Shown: positions 32,992 through 41,146 of the stretch, piece by piece
How positions within the stretch are numbered: the first letter of the stretch is position 1
How the letters are laid out: the number at the start of each line of letters is the position of its first letter
From: Lewinellaceae bacterium
GTDB taxonomy: Bacteria; Bacteroidota; Bacteroidia; Chitinophagales; Saprospiraceae
NCBI GenBank assembly: GCA_016716135.1
Contig: JADJWX010000002.1
Coordinates: forward strand, 434,001-498,000
DNA: 64,000 nt
Direction: 5' to 3'
Translations under genes and position numbers: made by a program
The notes under the pieces: generated by a model
Databases searched by the model: none
The model's input: the letters and a program-made list of their open reading frames with translations, nothing else
Told to the model about the DNA's origin: nothing

Positions 32992-33051
32992 ATTTGTTTT
33001 TAAAAACAAATGTTTTTATTTTTATTTTTTTATAAAACAAAAGTGTTTTAT
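32992..33051. promoter_or_regulatory. Two A+T palindromes, candidate operators
   Basis: ATTTGTTTTTAAAAACAAAT (32992-33011) is a perfect 20-bp palindrome. ATAAAACA (33032-33039) with TGTTTTAT (33044-33051) forms a second. They lie between the AntA-like gene and the divergent antiporter gene, in a very A+T-rich stretch, where an operator would control either gene. Confidence 0.5.
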
Positions 33052-33184
33052 TTTATAATTCTGATTTTCAGTAGATTAACCATTTCCGGGAGTGATTTTT
33101 CCGGTTTTTGCATTGCCAAGCCGCCGGAGCCGGCTATGTTTCGGCGCCATCCGAAGCCAGTGTATTGAAATAAAAACAGGCACT

Positions 33185-33192
33185 TATCTTTA
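33185..33192 (+). promoter_or_regulatory. -7 promoter box of the antiporter gene
   Basis: TATCTTTA lies 22 bases upstream of the ATG at 33215 and is one base from TAnnTTTG. Confidence 0.4.
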
Positions 33193-33214
33193 CCCCGACC
33201 AACACACAGTTTGC

Positions 33215-34444
33215 ATGAATCTATTCGACACGTTTGCCATTCTGATCGTCCTTTCGGCATCCTTTGCCTATATCAACTACCGCTTTATTAAACTGCCCTC
33301 GGCCATCGGGCTGATGCTGATCGCCTTGCTGACGTCTATTGCCCTGGTGGCTTTGGGCAGGCTTTACCCGCCTGCGCTGGCTGATCTGACCGAGTTGATG
33401 ACCGGCATCGATTTTTCCAAATTACTCATGGAAGTGATGCTGGGTTTTATGCTGTTCGCCGGGGCCATCCACATCCGGTTGGAGGAATTACAAAAGGTAA
33501 AACTGGCGGTCATTCTGTTTTCCACCATCAGCGTGGTGCTAAGCACGTTCATCGTGGGCACGGGCGCCTATTACCTCCTGGGCTGGTTTGGCATGCCGAT
33601 GCCGTATTTATATTGCCTGTTGTTTGGTTCGCTGATCTCTCCGACCGACCCGATTGCCGTGTTGGGTATTTTAAAAGCAGCGCGCATCGACAAATCGCTG
33701 GAAATGAAAATTGCCGGTGAATCGCTGTTCAACGACGGCGTGGCAGTGGTGGTCTTCCTGACGATTCTGGAGGTGGCCCTGCACCCGGAAGCCATGCAAT
33801 GGACCGATGTCGGCCTGCTGTTCCTGCGCGAAGCCGGTGGCGGGGTACTGCTTGGTTTGGGCGCCGGGTATGCCGGATTTGTGCTTATGCGCAGCATCGA
33901 CAATTACAAGGTGGAAGTACTGCTCACCCTGGCGGTCGTCATGGGTGGCTACGCATTGGCCGACCGGCTGCATATTTCCGGGCCGCTGGCCATGGTGGTA
34001 GCGGGTATTCTCATCGGCAACCACGGGAAACGCTACGCCATGTCGGACCTCACGGCCGAATACGTGGACAAGTTTTGGGAACTGCTCGATGAAACCCTGA
34101 ACGCCATTTTATTTGTACTCATCGGCCTCGAACTGGTGGTGCTGCACTGGACGACCAATTACGTAATCCTTGGCCTTATTTCCATCGTAATGGTCCTGCT
34201 GGCGCGGTTCACTTCCGTATGGGTGCCGGCACAAATCATTCGGCTGCGCGGCGAAATGACGCGCCGTACCATCCTCATCCTGACCTGGGGCGGGTTGCGC
34301 GGGGGCATTTCAATTGCCCTGGCGCTGTCGCTTACGCCGGAGTTGGGGAAGGACCTTTGGGTAACTTTGACCTATTTCGTCGTTGCGTTTTCCATCCTGG
34401 TGCAGGGCCTGACGGTTGGGCGGCTGGCGCGCGCATCCGGCTGA
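33215..34444 (+). CDS. Na+/H+ antiporter, CPA1 (NhaP-like) family
   Basis: The protein has 409 residues with 12 or so transmembrane segments. The family's ion-binding signatures are present: SLISPTDPIAVLGILK, the ND motif in GESLFNDGVAVVVF, LLDETLNAILFVLIGLELVV and TWGGLRGGISIALALSL. It exchanges cytoplasmic Na+ for protons in the inner membrane for pH and salt balance. The ATG at 33215 begins MNLFDTFAILIVL, the first helix; the open frame extends upstream without homology. The DoxX-like gene follows after 18 bp. Confidence 0.93.
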   Translation: MNLFDTFAILIVLSASFAYINYRFIKLPSAIGLMLIALLTSIALVALGRLYPPALADLTELMTGIDFSKLLMEVMLGFMLFAGAIHIRLEELQKVKLAVILFSTISVVLSTFIVGTGAYYLLGWFGMPMPYLYCLLFGSLISPTDPIAVLGILKAARIDKSLEMKIAGESLFNDGVAVVVFLTILEVALHPEAMQWTDVGLLFLREAGGGVLLGLGAGYAGFVLMRSIDNYKVEVLLTLAVVMGGYALADRLHISGPLAMVVAGILIGNHGKRYAMSDLTAEYVDKFWELLDETLNAILFVLIGLELVVLHWTTNYVILGLISIVMVLLARFTSVWVPAQIIRLRGEMTRRTILILTWGGLRGGISIALALSLTPELGKDLWVTLTYFVVAFSILVQGLTVGRLARASG

Positions 34445-34462
34445 TCTGCAAACTTGCATTCA

Positions 34463-35056
34463 ATGATGAAAACACTGATGCTACTCCGAAATATCGCCTG
34501 CGTGTGCCTGGGCCTGGTATTTTTTACCTCGGGCATGGCTAAACTGTATGCCGGTCACGCGTTCCCGGGAATCATCGGCCCGGTGTGGCTGGAAGACGAA
34601 CTGGCAAAATTCGGCCTCGGGCTGTTTGCCCGTTTTGTGGCGACCGGGCAGGTGCTGGTGGGTTTTCTGTTGCTCACCTTGCGTTTCAGCACACTGGGCG
34701 CGGTAATGCTGGTGCCGGTGGTCCTCAATATTTTAGTCGTAACAATTTCGCTGGAGTGGCGCGGCACCCCCTGGGTGGTGGCGTTTTTTCTGGCGTCCAA
34801 TTTGTTCGTGCTGGCAGTTGATTACCGCAAACTGTTGCCGCTGATCGGTTACGGCGCGGAAGCGCCGGCGCCGGCTGCCCGGTTGTCCTGGCAAGGAAAT
34901 TTACTGTGGTTTGCCGGGATGGTTTTTGTTTTGGCGAGCATTGGCATTTCCTTTTTTCAATTGGAATTGGGTTGGCTAGCCTGTTTTGCAGGCTTGTGCA
35001 TGGCCTGGTCCGGGAGGTTTCCGGATCGCCGGGCGGAGCGGTTAAACCGGAGATAA
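34463..35056 (+). CDS. DoxX-like membrane protein
   Basis: The protein has 197 residues. The first 130 residues form a four-helix DoxX-type unit: LGLVFFTSGMAKLYAG (typical first helix with SGxxKL), RFVATGQVLVGFLLL, MLVPVVLNILVV and FFLASNLFVLAVDYR. Two further helices lie at about 150-170 and 172-185. The family is of uncertain function, sometimes linked to redox complexes. It lies 18 bp after the antiporter gene in the same direction, so co-transcription is likely. Confidence 0.75.
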   Translation: MMKTLMLLRNIACVCLGLVFFTSGMAKLYAGHAFPGIIGPVWLEDELAKFGLGLFARFVATGQVLVGFLLLTLRFSTLGAVMLVPVVLNILVVTISLEWRGTPWVVAFFLASNLFVLAVDYRKLLPLIGYGAEAPAPAARLSWQGNLLWFAGMVFVLASIGISFFQLELGWLACFAGLCMAWSGRFPDRRAERLNRR

Positions 35057-35106
35057 CCAACAGGCGTTTCAGGTTTTCCTGAACACTAGTGCGGGTGGAG
35101 CGCCGG

Positions 35107-35718
35107 TCACTCCGGGTTCTCCTGAAAGGTAAAATCGCCTTTGAAATGGATCACAAATCCGTTGATCGGATGGGATATGTTGCTGATCAGCAGCACGTAC
35201 TGCTCACCGGGTTTTACCGGTACCGGCTTGAGCCAGGCATTGTCGCCCCAGTCGCTGCAACCGGCGTCTGCTGAATTACCCCATTCCCGGTCGCGCAAGC
35301 CGGTCGCGCCCAGGCAAGGACTGTTCGGATCATCAACCGGATTGGCGCCGGAAGCCATGCAGCGAATAGTTTTCTTTTTGGAACATTGACCGTCGGCGGG
35401 CAACCGGTACAACACGAAGTCGTAATCGTCGCCCAGGGAATCCGGCTGAATGGTAAACCGCAGGGTGCCGGCCTTTTCAATTGCAAAGCGCAGCCAGGTT
35501 GAATTTTCTTCTGCCTGCCCGTAATTTTCACCGTTGAAAAAACATTCAACCCTTTTTGCCTCTTCTGCGTTGTTTCCGATGCCATATGCGCCAGTAAAAT
35601 GTAATTTGTACTGCGTACCGATCCAAAAGGCGGAGTCGCAATCGGCATAAAGCTGGGCGGAGGCTGGGGGTGCTGAAAACAGCAAATGTATCAGGCTAAA
35701 AATCAGGGGTACTCGCAT
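35107..35718 (-). CDS. Secreted protein of unknown function, adhesin N-domain-like
   Basis: The protein has 203 residues. A signal peptide ends near PPASAQ. The core has NSTWLRFAIEKAGTLRFTIQ, then DDYDFVLYRLP, and near the end LISNISHPINGFVIHFKG. This pattern (W-x-R-F ... DDYDFVLY ... GFxIHF) also occurs as an N-terminal domain in large Bacteroidota surface proteins, where it looks like a jelly-roll or PPC-like fold. Here it stands alone without a sorting domain. The function is unknown. The gene is convergent with the DoxX gene. Confidence 0.68.
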   Translation of the reverse strand: MRVPLIFSLIHLLFSAPPASAQLYADCDSAFWIGTQYKLHFTGAYGIGNNAEEAKRVECFFNGENYGQAEENSTWLRFAIEKAGTLRFTIQPDSLGDDYDFVLYRLPADGQCSKKKTIRCMASGANPVDDPNSPCLGATGLRDREWGNSADAGCSDWGDNAWLKPVPVKPGEQYVLLISNISHPINGFVIHFKGDFTFQENPE

Positions 35719-35849
35719 CGGAATTCAGGTTTTAGTGGTACGTGTTTTGGAACGGTTATTTTTGCAAATTTAAGAATTATTAAACGGTGCAACCTCCGCG
35801 ATTGAGGTCTGGTCAAACGCCATTATTTCATTTAACAATACGGCTTATT

Positions 35850-36443
35850 ATGAAAACGATTTTTTGGGGATTCCTGCTTGCCGGGGGCGCCATTTTCCTG
35901 CACAACTGTACCTGGACGACCAATGAGGCGCAGGCCCAGGCGGTCAGCCAACCTGAAAGCACCGCCGACCTCGTCAAACGCGGCGAATACCTCATCACTA
36001 CCATGGGCTGCAACGATTGCCACACGCCCAAGGTCATGACCGACCATGGCCCCGACCTCGACCGCAGCCGCCTGATGTCGGGTCACCCGGCCGACGTACC
36101 CCTGGCGCCTATTGCCGACAAAGAAGCGGTGCGTAAGGGAGATTGGGTACTCATGCATCCCATGGTCACGGCTTTCGTGGGGCCCTGGGGCACTTCCTAC
36201 GCAGCCAACCTGACCCCCGATGCCACGGGTATCGGCAGCTGGAACTTCGAACAATTCAAAAAAGCGGTGACGGAAGGCAAGTACAAAGGCCTCGACGGAG
36301 GCCGGATGCTGCTCCCGCCGATGCCCTGGTTCAACCTGACCAAAATGACCGATGCCGATCTCAAAGCGATGTTTGCCTACCTGCAAGCCTTGCCGCCGGT
36401 GAAAAACGTGGTACCGGCGCCGGCGCCACCTACCGAGATTTAG
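35850..36443 (+). CDS. Monohaem cytochrome c, periplasmic
   Basis: The protein has 197 residues from the ATG at 35850 (MKTIFWGFLL). After a signal sequence, the haem site CNDCH lies at residues 54-58 (TTMGCNDCHTPK). The distal part has GRMLLPPMPWFNLTKMTDADLKAMFAYL, whose PPMPW Met is a candidate axial ligand. This matches diheme-like cytochrome c domains but with a single CxxCH. It is likely an electron carrier in the periplasm. The gene stands alone; a 340-bp gap with repeats follows. Confidence 0.85.
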   Translation: MKTIFWGFLLAGGAIFLHNCTWTTNEAQAQAVSQPESTADLVKRGEYLITTMGCNDCHTPKVMTDHGPDLDRSRLMSGHPADVPLAPIADKEAVRKGDWVLMHPMVTAFVGPWGTSYAANLTPDATGIGSWNFEQFKKAVTEGKYKGLDGGRMLLPPMPWFNLTKMTDADLKAMFAYLQALPPVKNVVPAPAPPTEI

Positions 36444-36789
36444 GACCAGGTTGAGGATGCGCTTGTACCGTAAGATCTGTATGAGCAAGTGAATCCAAAA
36501 ATAGTCACCACGGAGGGATGGAGAACACGGAGAGGGCCTACTCGTCCTACGACTTCAAGTCGTAGGACGAGTACTCACGTAGCCTGGCAAACATACGAGG
36601 CACGGAGGCCATGGAATTTGATGCTCTTTGCCCTCTTTGCCTTCCTGGTTTTAAAAATAATCTTCGGCGGGTCTTTCAAATTTGCCTCAAGTATTGCAGC
36701 CCTGGCTGCCGGAGGTAAAAAAAGAACTGTTTTATGCCCGCTGTGAAAATCTCCCGCCTGCTCGAAAGCGCCGCTTCATCAAGCCCTGC
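36444..36789. other. Intergenic region with palindrome and repeat debris
   Basis: Besides the palindrome at 36540-36572, the region has ACCACGGAGGGATGGAGAAC and TGCTCTTTGCCCTCTTTGCC, phrases typical of decayed intergenic repeats in this group. A short open frame here (MNPKIVTTEG) has no coding character and was not called. Confidence 0.45.
36540..36572. repeat. CTCGTCCTACGACTT palindrome (family F)
   Basis: A perfect 16-bp stem with a one-base centre, ACTCGTCCTACGACTT and its complement. Related copies lie at 39186, 59252 and 61516, and a split copy at 20690/21078. It is in the gap between two convergent genes. Confidence 0.85.
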
Positions 36790-38319
36790 TCACCGGTCGA
36801 GCAACAATAATTTCTCCGCCAGACGTCCATCCCGGCTTCGTATCTGCAACAGCAGCCAGGGGCTGTCCACACCCGAAAGATCAACCGGGGCAGTGGGCAA
36901 AACCAGCGCCTCCGTTTTCAGTCGCCGCCCCAAAGGGTCGAACACCGTAAGCTGAGCCGGCAAGGCACCGGCCGGCAATTCCACTTGCACCTGCGCGGAA
37001 GCGGGATTGGGGTAGAGCCGGATTTGCGTTTCCAGGGACGGCAGGTTCGGAACGGAGGAAGTGATGGGCACGCTGTCGCAAAAAATTTCCGGCACATTGT
37101 TCAACAGTAAATTGTTTGGTTCCCGGAAACAACGAAAACCCGACCAGACGTCAATCAAAGACCGGTCGATGAGTGAAGTAAACAACCCGTGCGAGCCGCC
37201 GATGCCTTCCAGCCAAAAGTAGGTGGAATCAAAGGCGTTGGTTTGGCTATTGAGAAAAAACAAGCGCCGGCGCAGGCTACCGTCGTTGAGTTGAATGGAA
37301 TCGCTGTACGCATACTTGCGCGGTTCGGGCTTCCAGTCGAGGATTTGGCCTGGCGTCAGGTCAAAATCATAAAGTAGCGTGGTCTCACCAGGTTGGAAGA
37401 AATAATTCACCAAGTTTGGATAATAGTACCAATTACCGGGCCCTGCGAAATCGGTGTAGTACACTTTTTGGGCGGCCAGATCCTGGCTGATGGCGCCCAT
37501 AAGCACCGGAGGGGCGTCCAGCAATTCCGCTGAAGCATCCGGGCATGGATCGGTGCCGGTGTAATTGGGTTTGTAGAACACCTTTTTCGTGTATGCATAA
37601 TCCGTTAGAAAGGTGTCGCTTTTCAGCATATACTGATAACCGTTGAACCAGCAAAAACTACCCTCGTCCTCGCTCCAGATAGCCAGGTTGAGCGGGAAGG
37701 GTTTGTAACCGGGGGCGAACGGCGACTCGCAATCGGTGTTCGGGTACTCGTCGTCGGCGTAACAATCCAGCACGTAATAAATTTCCGTCAAGGGCGACTC
37801 GATATCCCAAAGGATCAGGTGGCTCCCGCCCAGGCGTTCGTACACCCGGGTGGGTGTTTGGAAGGTATCGCTGCCGAAGATGGTGTTCACCAGCACCAGG
37901 TCCTGGTACTGCAACGGAATGCCCTGCCAGGTCGTATCACCGGTGGCTTCCACGACGGCGTAGGTATTCGGGCTGTTGGTCAGCCAGATGGTGTCGCCCG
38001 GCTGGCGGGTGAAATCGTACAAGAGCCGGAAGTAGGTTTGATCCCAGTAAAACACCGAGTCGTTGCGGGAAAAGAAGTATTCATCCTTGTACGTGTAATG
38101 ATAGGCGCCGAAAGTATTGTGGAGCGTAGTCACCTGCATTTTGGCGCAGGATTCGCCGCCGACCGTTTCGGTGCCGGCGTACTCGATGACTTCCGTGCCG
38201 AAGCCGCCAAGGCTGTAGTAGGAATACTGCCAGATGGAGCCAGTTGGAAACCACTGGGTGTTTTGGGCAAACAAGTGGGTGGAAAGAGCAAAGCAGAGGA
38301 AGAGTAGAAGGTTTTTCAT
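36790..38319 (-). CDS. Secreted protein with T9SS type A sorting domain
   Basis: The protein has 509 residues from the ATG at 38319. The signal peptide is MKNLLLFLCFALSTHLFAQ. The body (25-430) is Tyr/Trp-rich with alternating strands (GSIWQYSYYSLGGFG, YKDEYFFSRNDSVFYW, TYFWLEGIGGSHGLF), a fold often found in T9SS cargo of unknown function. The last 75 residues (IRLYPNPASAQVQVELP, LTVFDPLGRRL, EKLLLL) form the sorting domain, so it is carried to the cell surface. A TAGCTTTG box lies about 19 bases upstream of the start. Confidence 0.82.
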   Translation of the reverse strand: MKNLLLFLCFALSTHLFAQNTQWFPTGSIWQYSYYSLGGFGTEVIEYAGTETVGGESCAKMQVTTLHNTFGAYHYTYKDEYFFSRNDSVFYWDQTYFRLLYDFTRQPGDTIWLTNSPNTYAVVEATGDTTWQGIPLQYQDLVLVNTIFGSDTFQTPTRVYERLGGSHLILWDIESPLTEIYYVLDCYADDEYPNTDCESPFAPGYKPFPLNLAIWSEDEGSFCWFNGYQYMLKSDTFLTDYAYTKKVFYKPNYTGTDPCPDASAELLDAPPVLMGAISQDLAAQKVYYTDFAGPGNWYYYPNLVNYFFQPGETTLLYDFDLTPGQILDWKPEPRKYAYSDSIQLNDGSLRRRLFFLNSQTNAFDSTYFWLEGIGGSHGLFTSLIDRSLIDVWSGFRCFREPNNLLLNNVPEIFCDSVPITSSVPNLPSLETQIRLYPNPASAQVQVELPAGALPAQLTVFDPLGRRLKTEALVLPTAPVDLSGVDSPWLLLQIRSRDGRLAEKLLLLDR

Positions 38320-38337
38320 AACAGTATATATTTTTTT

Positions 38338-38345
38338 CAAAGCTA
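38338..38345 (-). promoter_or_regulatory. -7 promoter box of the T9SS-cargo gene
   Basis: TAGCTTTG on the minus strand exactly fits TAnnTTTG and lies 19 bases upstream of the ATG at 38319. Confidence 0.5.
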
Positions 38346-38488
38346 TCGGGTTTCGGAGGGGTATGTTTTAAAACATTCTCCGTTTGCCAATTTTTGCACA
38401 ATAAAACACTGTCCGGGCAACCGTTTGCAACATATTCCCACCATTGTTTTTGCCGGCAAATTCTTTCATTAAAAAATATTCAATCCTG

Positions 38489-39148
38489 ATGAAAAATCTG
38501 ACTTTGGCGCTGCTCGGCGCCCTGGCATTGTTTTTTGCCTGCCGAACCGACCAACCGGAATCACCGGCACCCAACGCCAACTACAGCAACCTGGCGGTAG
38601 GCAACTACTGGGTCTACGACCAATACTACCTCGACACCAACGGTGTATACACCCCGTTGGGCCGAACGGACAGCAACTTTGTGGAAAAAGACACCCTGAT
38701 CAATGGCCAACTCTATTTCAAACTCATGGAAGCGCTTCCGGAAGGGCCGCTTCCGGGGCACCGGCCTGTTTTTCTGCGCGACTCGCTGCACTACATCGTC
38801 GACTGGCAGGGAACAATCCGGTTTTCTTCCGAGAATACGGTGGACACCCTGACCAGCCGGTATTTCACCGCCATTTATCATCCGCCTGCGGTGGATACTT
38901 TCGCGTTTATTTTTGGAAAAATGGAAACCCCGGACGTGCAAATTCAAACCCCGGCCGGCACTTTTACCGCTAAAAATTTTCGCGAAACCTATCGTATGTG
39001 GCCGGCATACAGTAATGCGGGCGATACGCGCCGGGTCGACCACCACTACGTGCAAGATGTCGGCATTGTGGATGAAACCCTGTATTTCTACATAAACAAC
39101 CCGGAATATTACATTGTCAGGCGGTTGACGAAATACGGGACGCAGTGA
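38489..39148 (+). CDS. Lipoprotein of unknown function
   Basis: The protein has 219 residues from the ATG at 38489. The signal MKNLTLALLGALALFFAC ends in a lipobox (LFFAC). The mature part begins with NYSNLAVGNYWVYDQYYLDTNG and contains YIVDWQGTIRFSSENT, GKMETPDVQIQTPAGTF and HHYVQDVGIVDETLYFY. The LxVGNYWVYxxY opening and the xGxFxAxNFRE segment also appear in the divergent T9SS-cargo protein next door (GSIWQYSYYSL), hinting at a shared fold. Not assigned to a function. Confidence 0.7.
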   Translation: MKNLTLALLGALALFFACRTDQPESPAPNANYSNLAVGNYWVYDQYYLDTNGVYTPLGRTDSNFVEKDTLINGQLYFKLMEALPEGPLPGHRPVFLRDSLHYIVDWQGTIRFSSENTVDTLTSRYFTAIYHPPAVDTFAFIFGKMETPDVQIQTPAGTFTAKNFRETYRMWPAYSNAGDTRRVDHHYVQDVGIVDETLYFYINNPEYYIVRRLTKYGTQ

Positions 39149-39185
39149 GTTTGGCTTCGCTGGCGTATGCCCGGAAATACCGGGG

Positions 39186-39220
39186 AACTCGTCCTACGAC
39201 TTCGAGTCGTAGGACGAGTT
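39186..39220. terminator. Family F palindrome as shared terminator of convergent genes
   Basis: AACTCGTCCTACGACT and its complement form a perfect 16-bp stem around TCG. It fills the 80-bp gap between a + strand lipoprotein gene ending at 39148 and a - strand OmpA gene ending at 39231, so it could terminate both. Confidence 0.75.
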
Positions 39221-39230
39221 GGGCAAGGCT

Positions 39231-40166
39231 CTACTTCGGTGCTTTCGCCGGATTGAGCAGGTCGTAAAACTGATCCAGTTTGGGCAGGATGATGATCCGC
39301 GTGCGGCGGTTGGTAGCGCGGCCTTCGGCGGTATCGTTGCTGGCCAGGGTGTTGTACTCCCCGCGGCCGGCGGCGATCAGGCGGTTGGGGTCGATGTTGT
39401 AGTTCTTTTGCAGGGCGCGCACCACCGAGGTGGCGCGTTTGACGCTGAGGTCCCAGTTGTCTTCCATGCAATTGTTTTTGATCGGCACATTATCCGTGTA
39501 CCCTTCGACCATGACCTCCAGGTCGGGCCGCGACTCGACGATACGGGCGATTTTGCCCAGCACTTCGATGGCGCGGGGCGTGAGGTTGGAGCTGCCGCTT
39601 TGGTACAGCATTTTGTCCGAGAGGTTGACGAACACCACCGTTTTGTCCACCTTGACTTCCACGTCTTTGTCTTCGATGCCTTCGCTGAACACGCTTTTCA
39701 GGTTGACGGCCAGGGCGAGGTTGATCGAATCTGCTTTCGACTTGGCGGCCTGGAGCAGGTGGATGTACTTGTCTTTCTTCTCCAATTGGGAGAGCGTTTC
39801 CTTGATATTTTCGTTGGCCGATTGCGACAGCGCGGTGAGGTCGCCCACCTGGGTGAGTTGTTTATCGCGCTGAGCTTTGGCGTCGGCGAGTTGGTCGCGC
39901 AGGTCCTTCATTTGTTCTTCGCGCAATTGGATGGAGTTTTGCGCTGTGCGCATATCGGCTTTGAGCCGCTCCCGGTCCTGTTCGCAGGCCTGGAGTTTAT
40001 TGGTGAGTTGGTTTAGGTTGGTGCCGCAATTGGTCAGGTCTTTATTGGCGGCTTCCAGTTGGGTTTGCAGGTCGGTCTGCATCGAAACGAATTTCTTCTT
40101 GCTTACGCAGGAGAAGGCGAGCAGACTAAGGGTGGTAAAAAGTAAAAATTTGACTGTTAAACGCAT
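39231..40166 (-). CDS. OmpA-family lipoprotein with coiled-coil
   Basis: The protein has 311 residues. The signal peptide ends in a lipobox (LLAFSC). Residues 30-160 are a long coiled coil (LQTQLEAANKDL, NQLTNKLQACEQDRERLKAD, QIREEQMKDL-like). Residues 185-300 form an OmpA C-terminal domain with MVEGYTDNVPIKN, NWDLSVKRATSVVRAL and AAGRGEYNTLASND, which binds peptidoglycan. It anchors the outer membrane to the wall. A TACCTTTG promoter box lies about 40 bases upstream. Confidence 0.92.
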   Translation of the reverse strand: MRLTVKFLLFTTLSLLAFSCVSKKKFVSMQTDLQTQLEAANKDLTNCGTNLNQLTNKLQACEQDRERLKADMRTAQNSIQLREEQMKDLRDQLADAKAQRDKQLTQVGDLTALSQSANENIKETLSQLEKKDKYIHLLQAAKSKADSINLALAVNLKSVFSEGIEDKDVEVKVDKTVVFVNLSDKMLYQSGSSNLTPRAIEVLGKIARIVESRPDLEVMVEGYTDNVPIKNNCMEDNWDLSVKRATSVVRALQKNYNIDPNRLIAAGRGEYNTLASNDTAEGRATNRRTRIIILPKLDQFYDLLNPAKAPK

Positions 40167-40205
40167 GCGTGATCGGAATTAGAATGGTAAAAAAGGTTGA
40201 AGCGG

Positions 40206-40213
40206 CAAAGGTA
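40206..40213 (-). promoter_or_regulatory. -7 promoter box of the OmpA-lipoprotein gene
   Basis: TACCTTTG on the minus strand, 40 bases upstream of the start codon, exactly fits TAnnTTTG. Confidence 0.5.
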
Positions 40214-40382
40214 GCCTCAATATGGAGCCGGTGGCAAGGGTTGGGGGGAGGTTTAATGGAAATTAAATTTATTACCACCCGGATGGCCTGTATGCACTGT
40301 GATGAGTCATACGAATCAGGAAGAACACGCACTTTACCCCCAATTTGCATAAACCTAGTTTGCCGGTTCACCCAAGTTGATT

Positions 40383-41066
40383 TTACCGCACCTGTCCTAA
40401 ATTGTAATAGCAACCTGTTGAAAATATCCAACCTTTGTATTTCAGGAAATATCCGGTCGGACCATTTACGCCGGTTGTCGTCCAACTCCGGAAATATCGA
40501 AACTGTGCTCCAATTTTTATTTGCCGAAACAGTCCGACATTAAAGCCGCCGCCAAAGACCCATGAGAGATCAAATTTAGATTGTGGGTCGTCGAAATCCA
40601 GCCAGCCAGCCGGCACGCCACCTTCCGGGTTGGATGTAATAACTCCGGGTAGTCGATAGGCAGGATTAACTCAGGTGTTGCCAAACAGCTGGACCCGTTT
40701 CCCATACCGCAACTCAAGTAAAAATGGCATGGTTAAAAATGGATAGCGTCGACTTATACTGGCTAAACCAAGTGTGCCATCTTCCGGAAAAACGACCGTT
40801 ACATTGGCCGGCTCCCAGCGCCGTTCTTCATAAATAAATTCAGTTCGGAAATACAGGGGTTTGAATAGGCGAAAACTGAACCCCAACCCGCCCATTGGAG
40901 CCGGTTGCATGGGATCGTAAGGCGCGATGGCGCTTCCTTCAAAATTATGGAGACTGGGACGGATCATACCGCCAATTACACCAATTTCGGCATTGAGCTG
41001 TGCATTGATCTGGGAGAGTAGACTGCACAGGAATATTGCGGTTAAGCAGGATTTTATAGTGAGCAT
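40383..41066 (-). pseudogene. Outer-membrane beta-barrel protein with in-frame stop
   Basis: From the ATG at 41066 (signal MLTIKSCLTAIFLCSLLSQINAQ, here in part: SCLTAIFLCSLLSQINAQ) the frame reads beta-strands such as GGLGFSFRLFKPLYFRTEFIYEE until TGA at 40671-40673 (codon 132). The same frame then continues with VNPAYRLPGV, FDLSWVFGGGFNVGLFRQIKIGAQFRYFR (in part: WVFGGGFNVGLFRQ) and ends at 40383 with the typical barrel C-terminus. The combined 227 residues look like one PF13568-type outer-membrane barrel interrupted by a single nonsense codon. Read-through or sequencing error is possible. Confidence 0.75.
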
Positions 41067-41146
41067 GGCACGAATCATTTTTTTACATCCGGCCCCGGTC
41101 GGCACATGTCAAACATGCCTGGCCGGGGCCGGGTTAAAATTAACTA

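Noticed and set aside
36489..36746. 85-codon open frame after the cytochrome c gene
   Set aside because: It is built from the family F palindrome and degenerate repeat sequence; the protein has no coding character.
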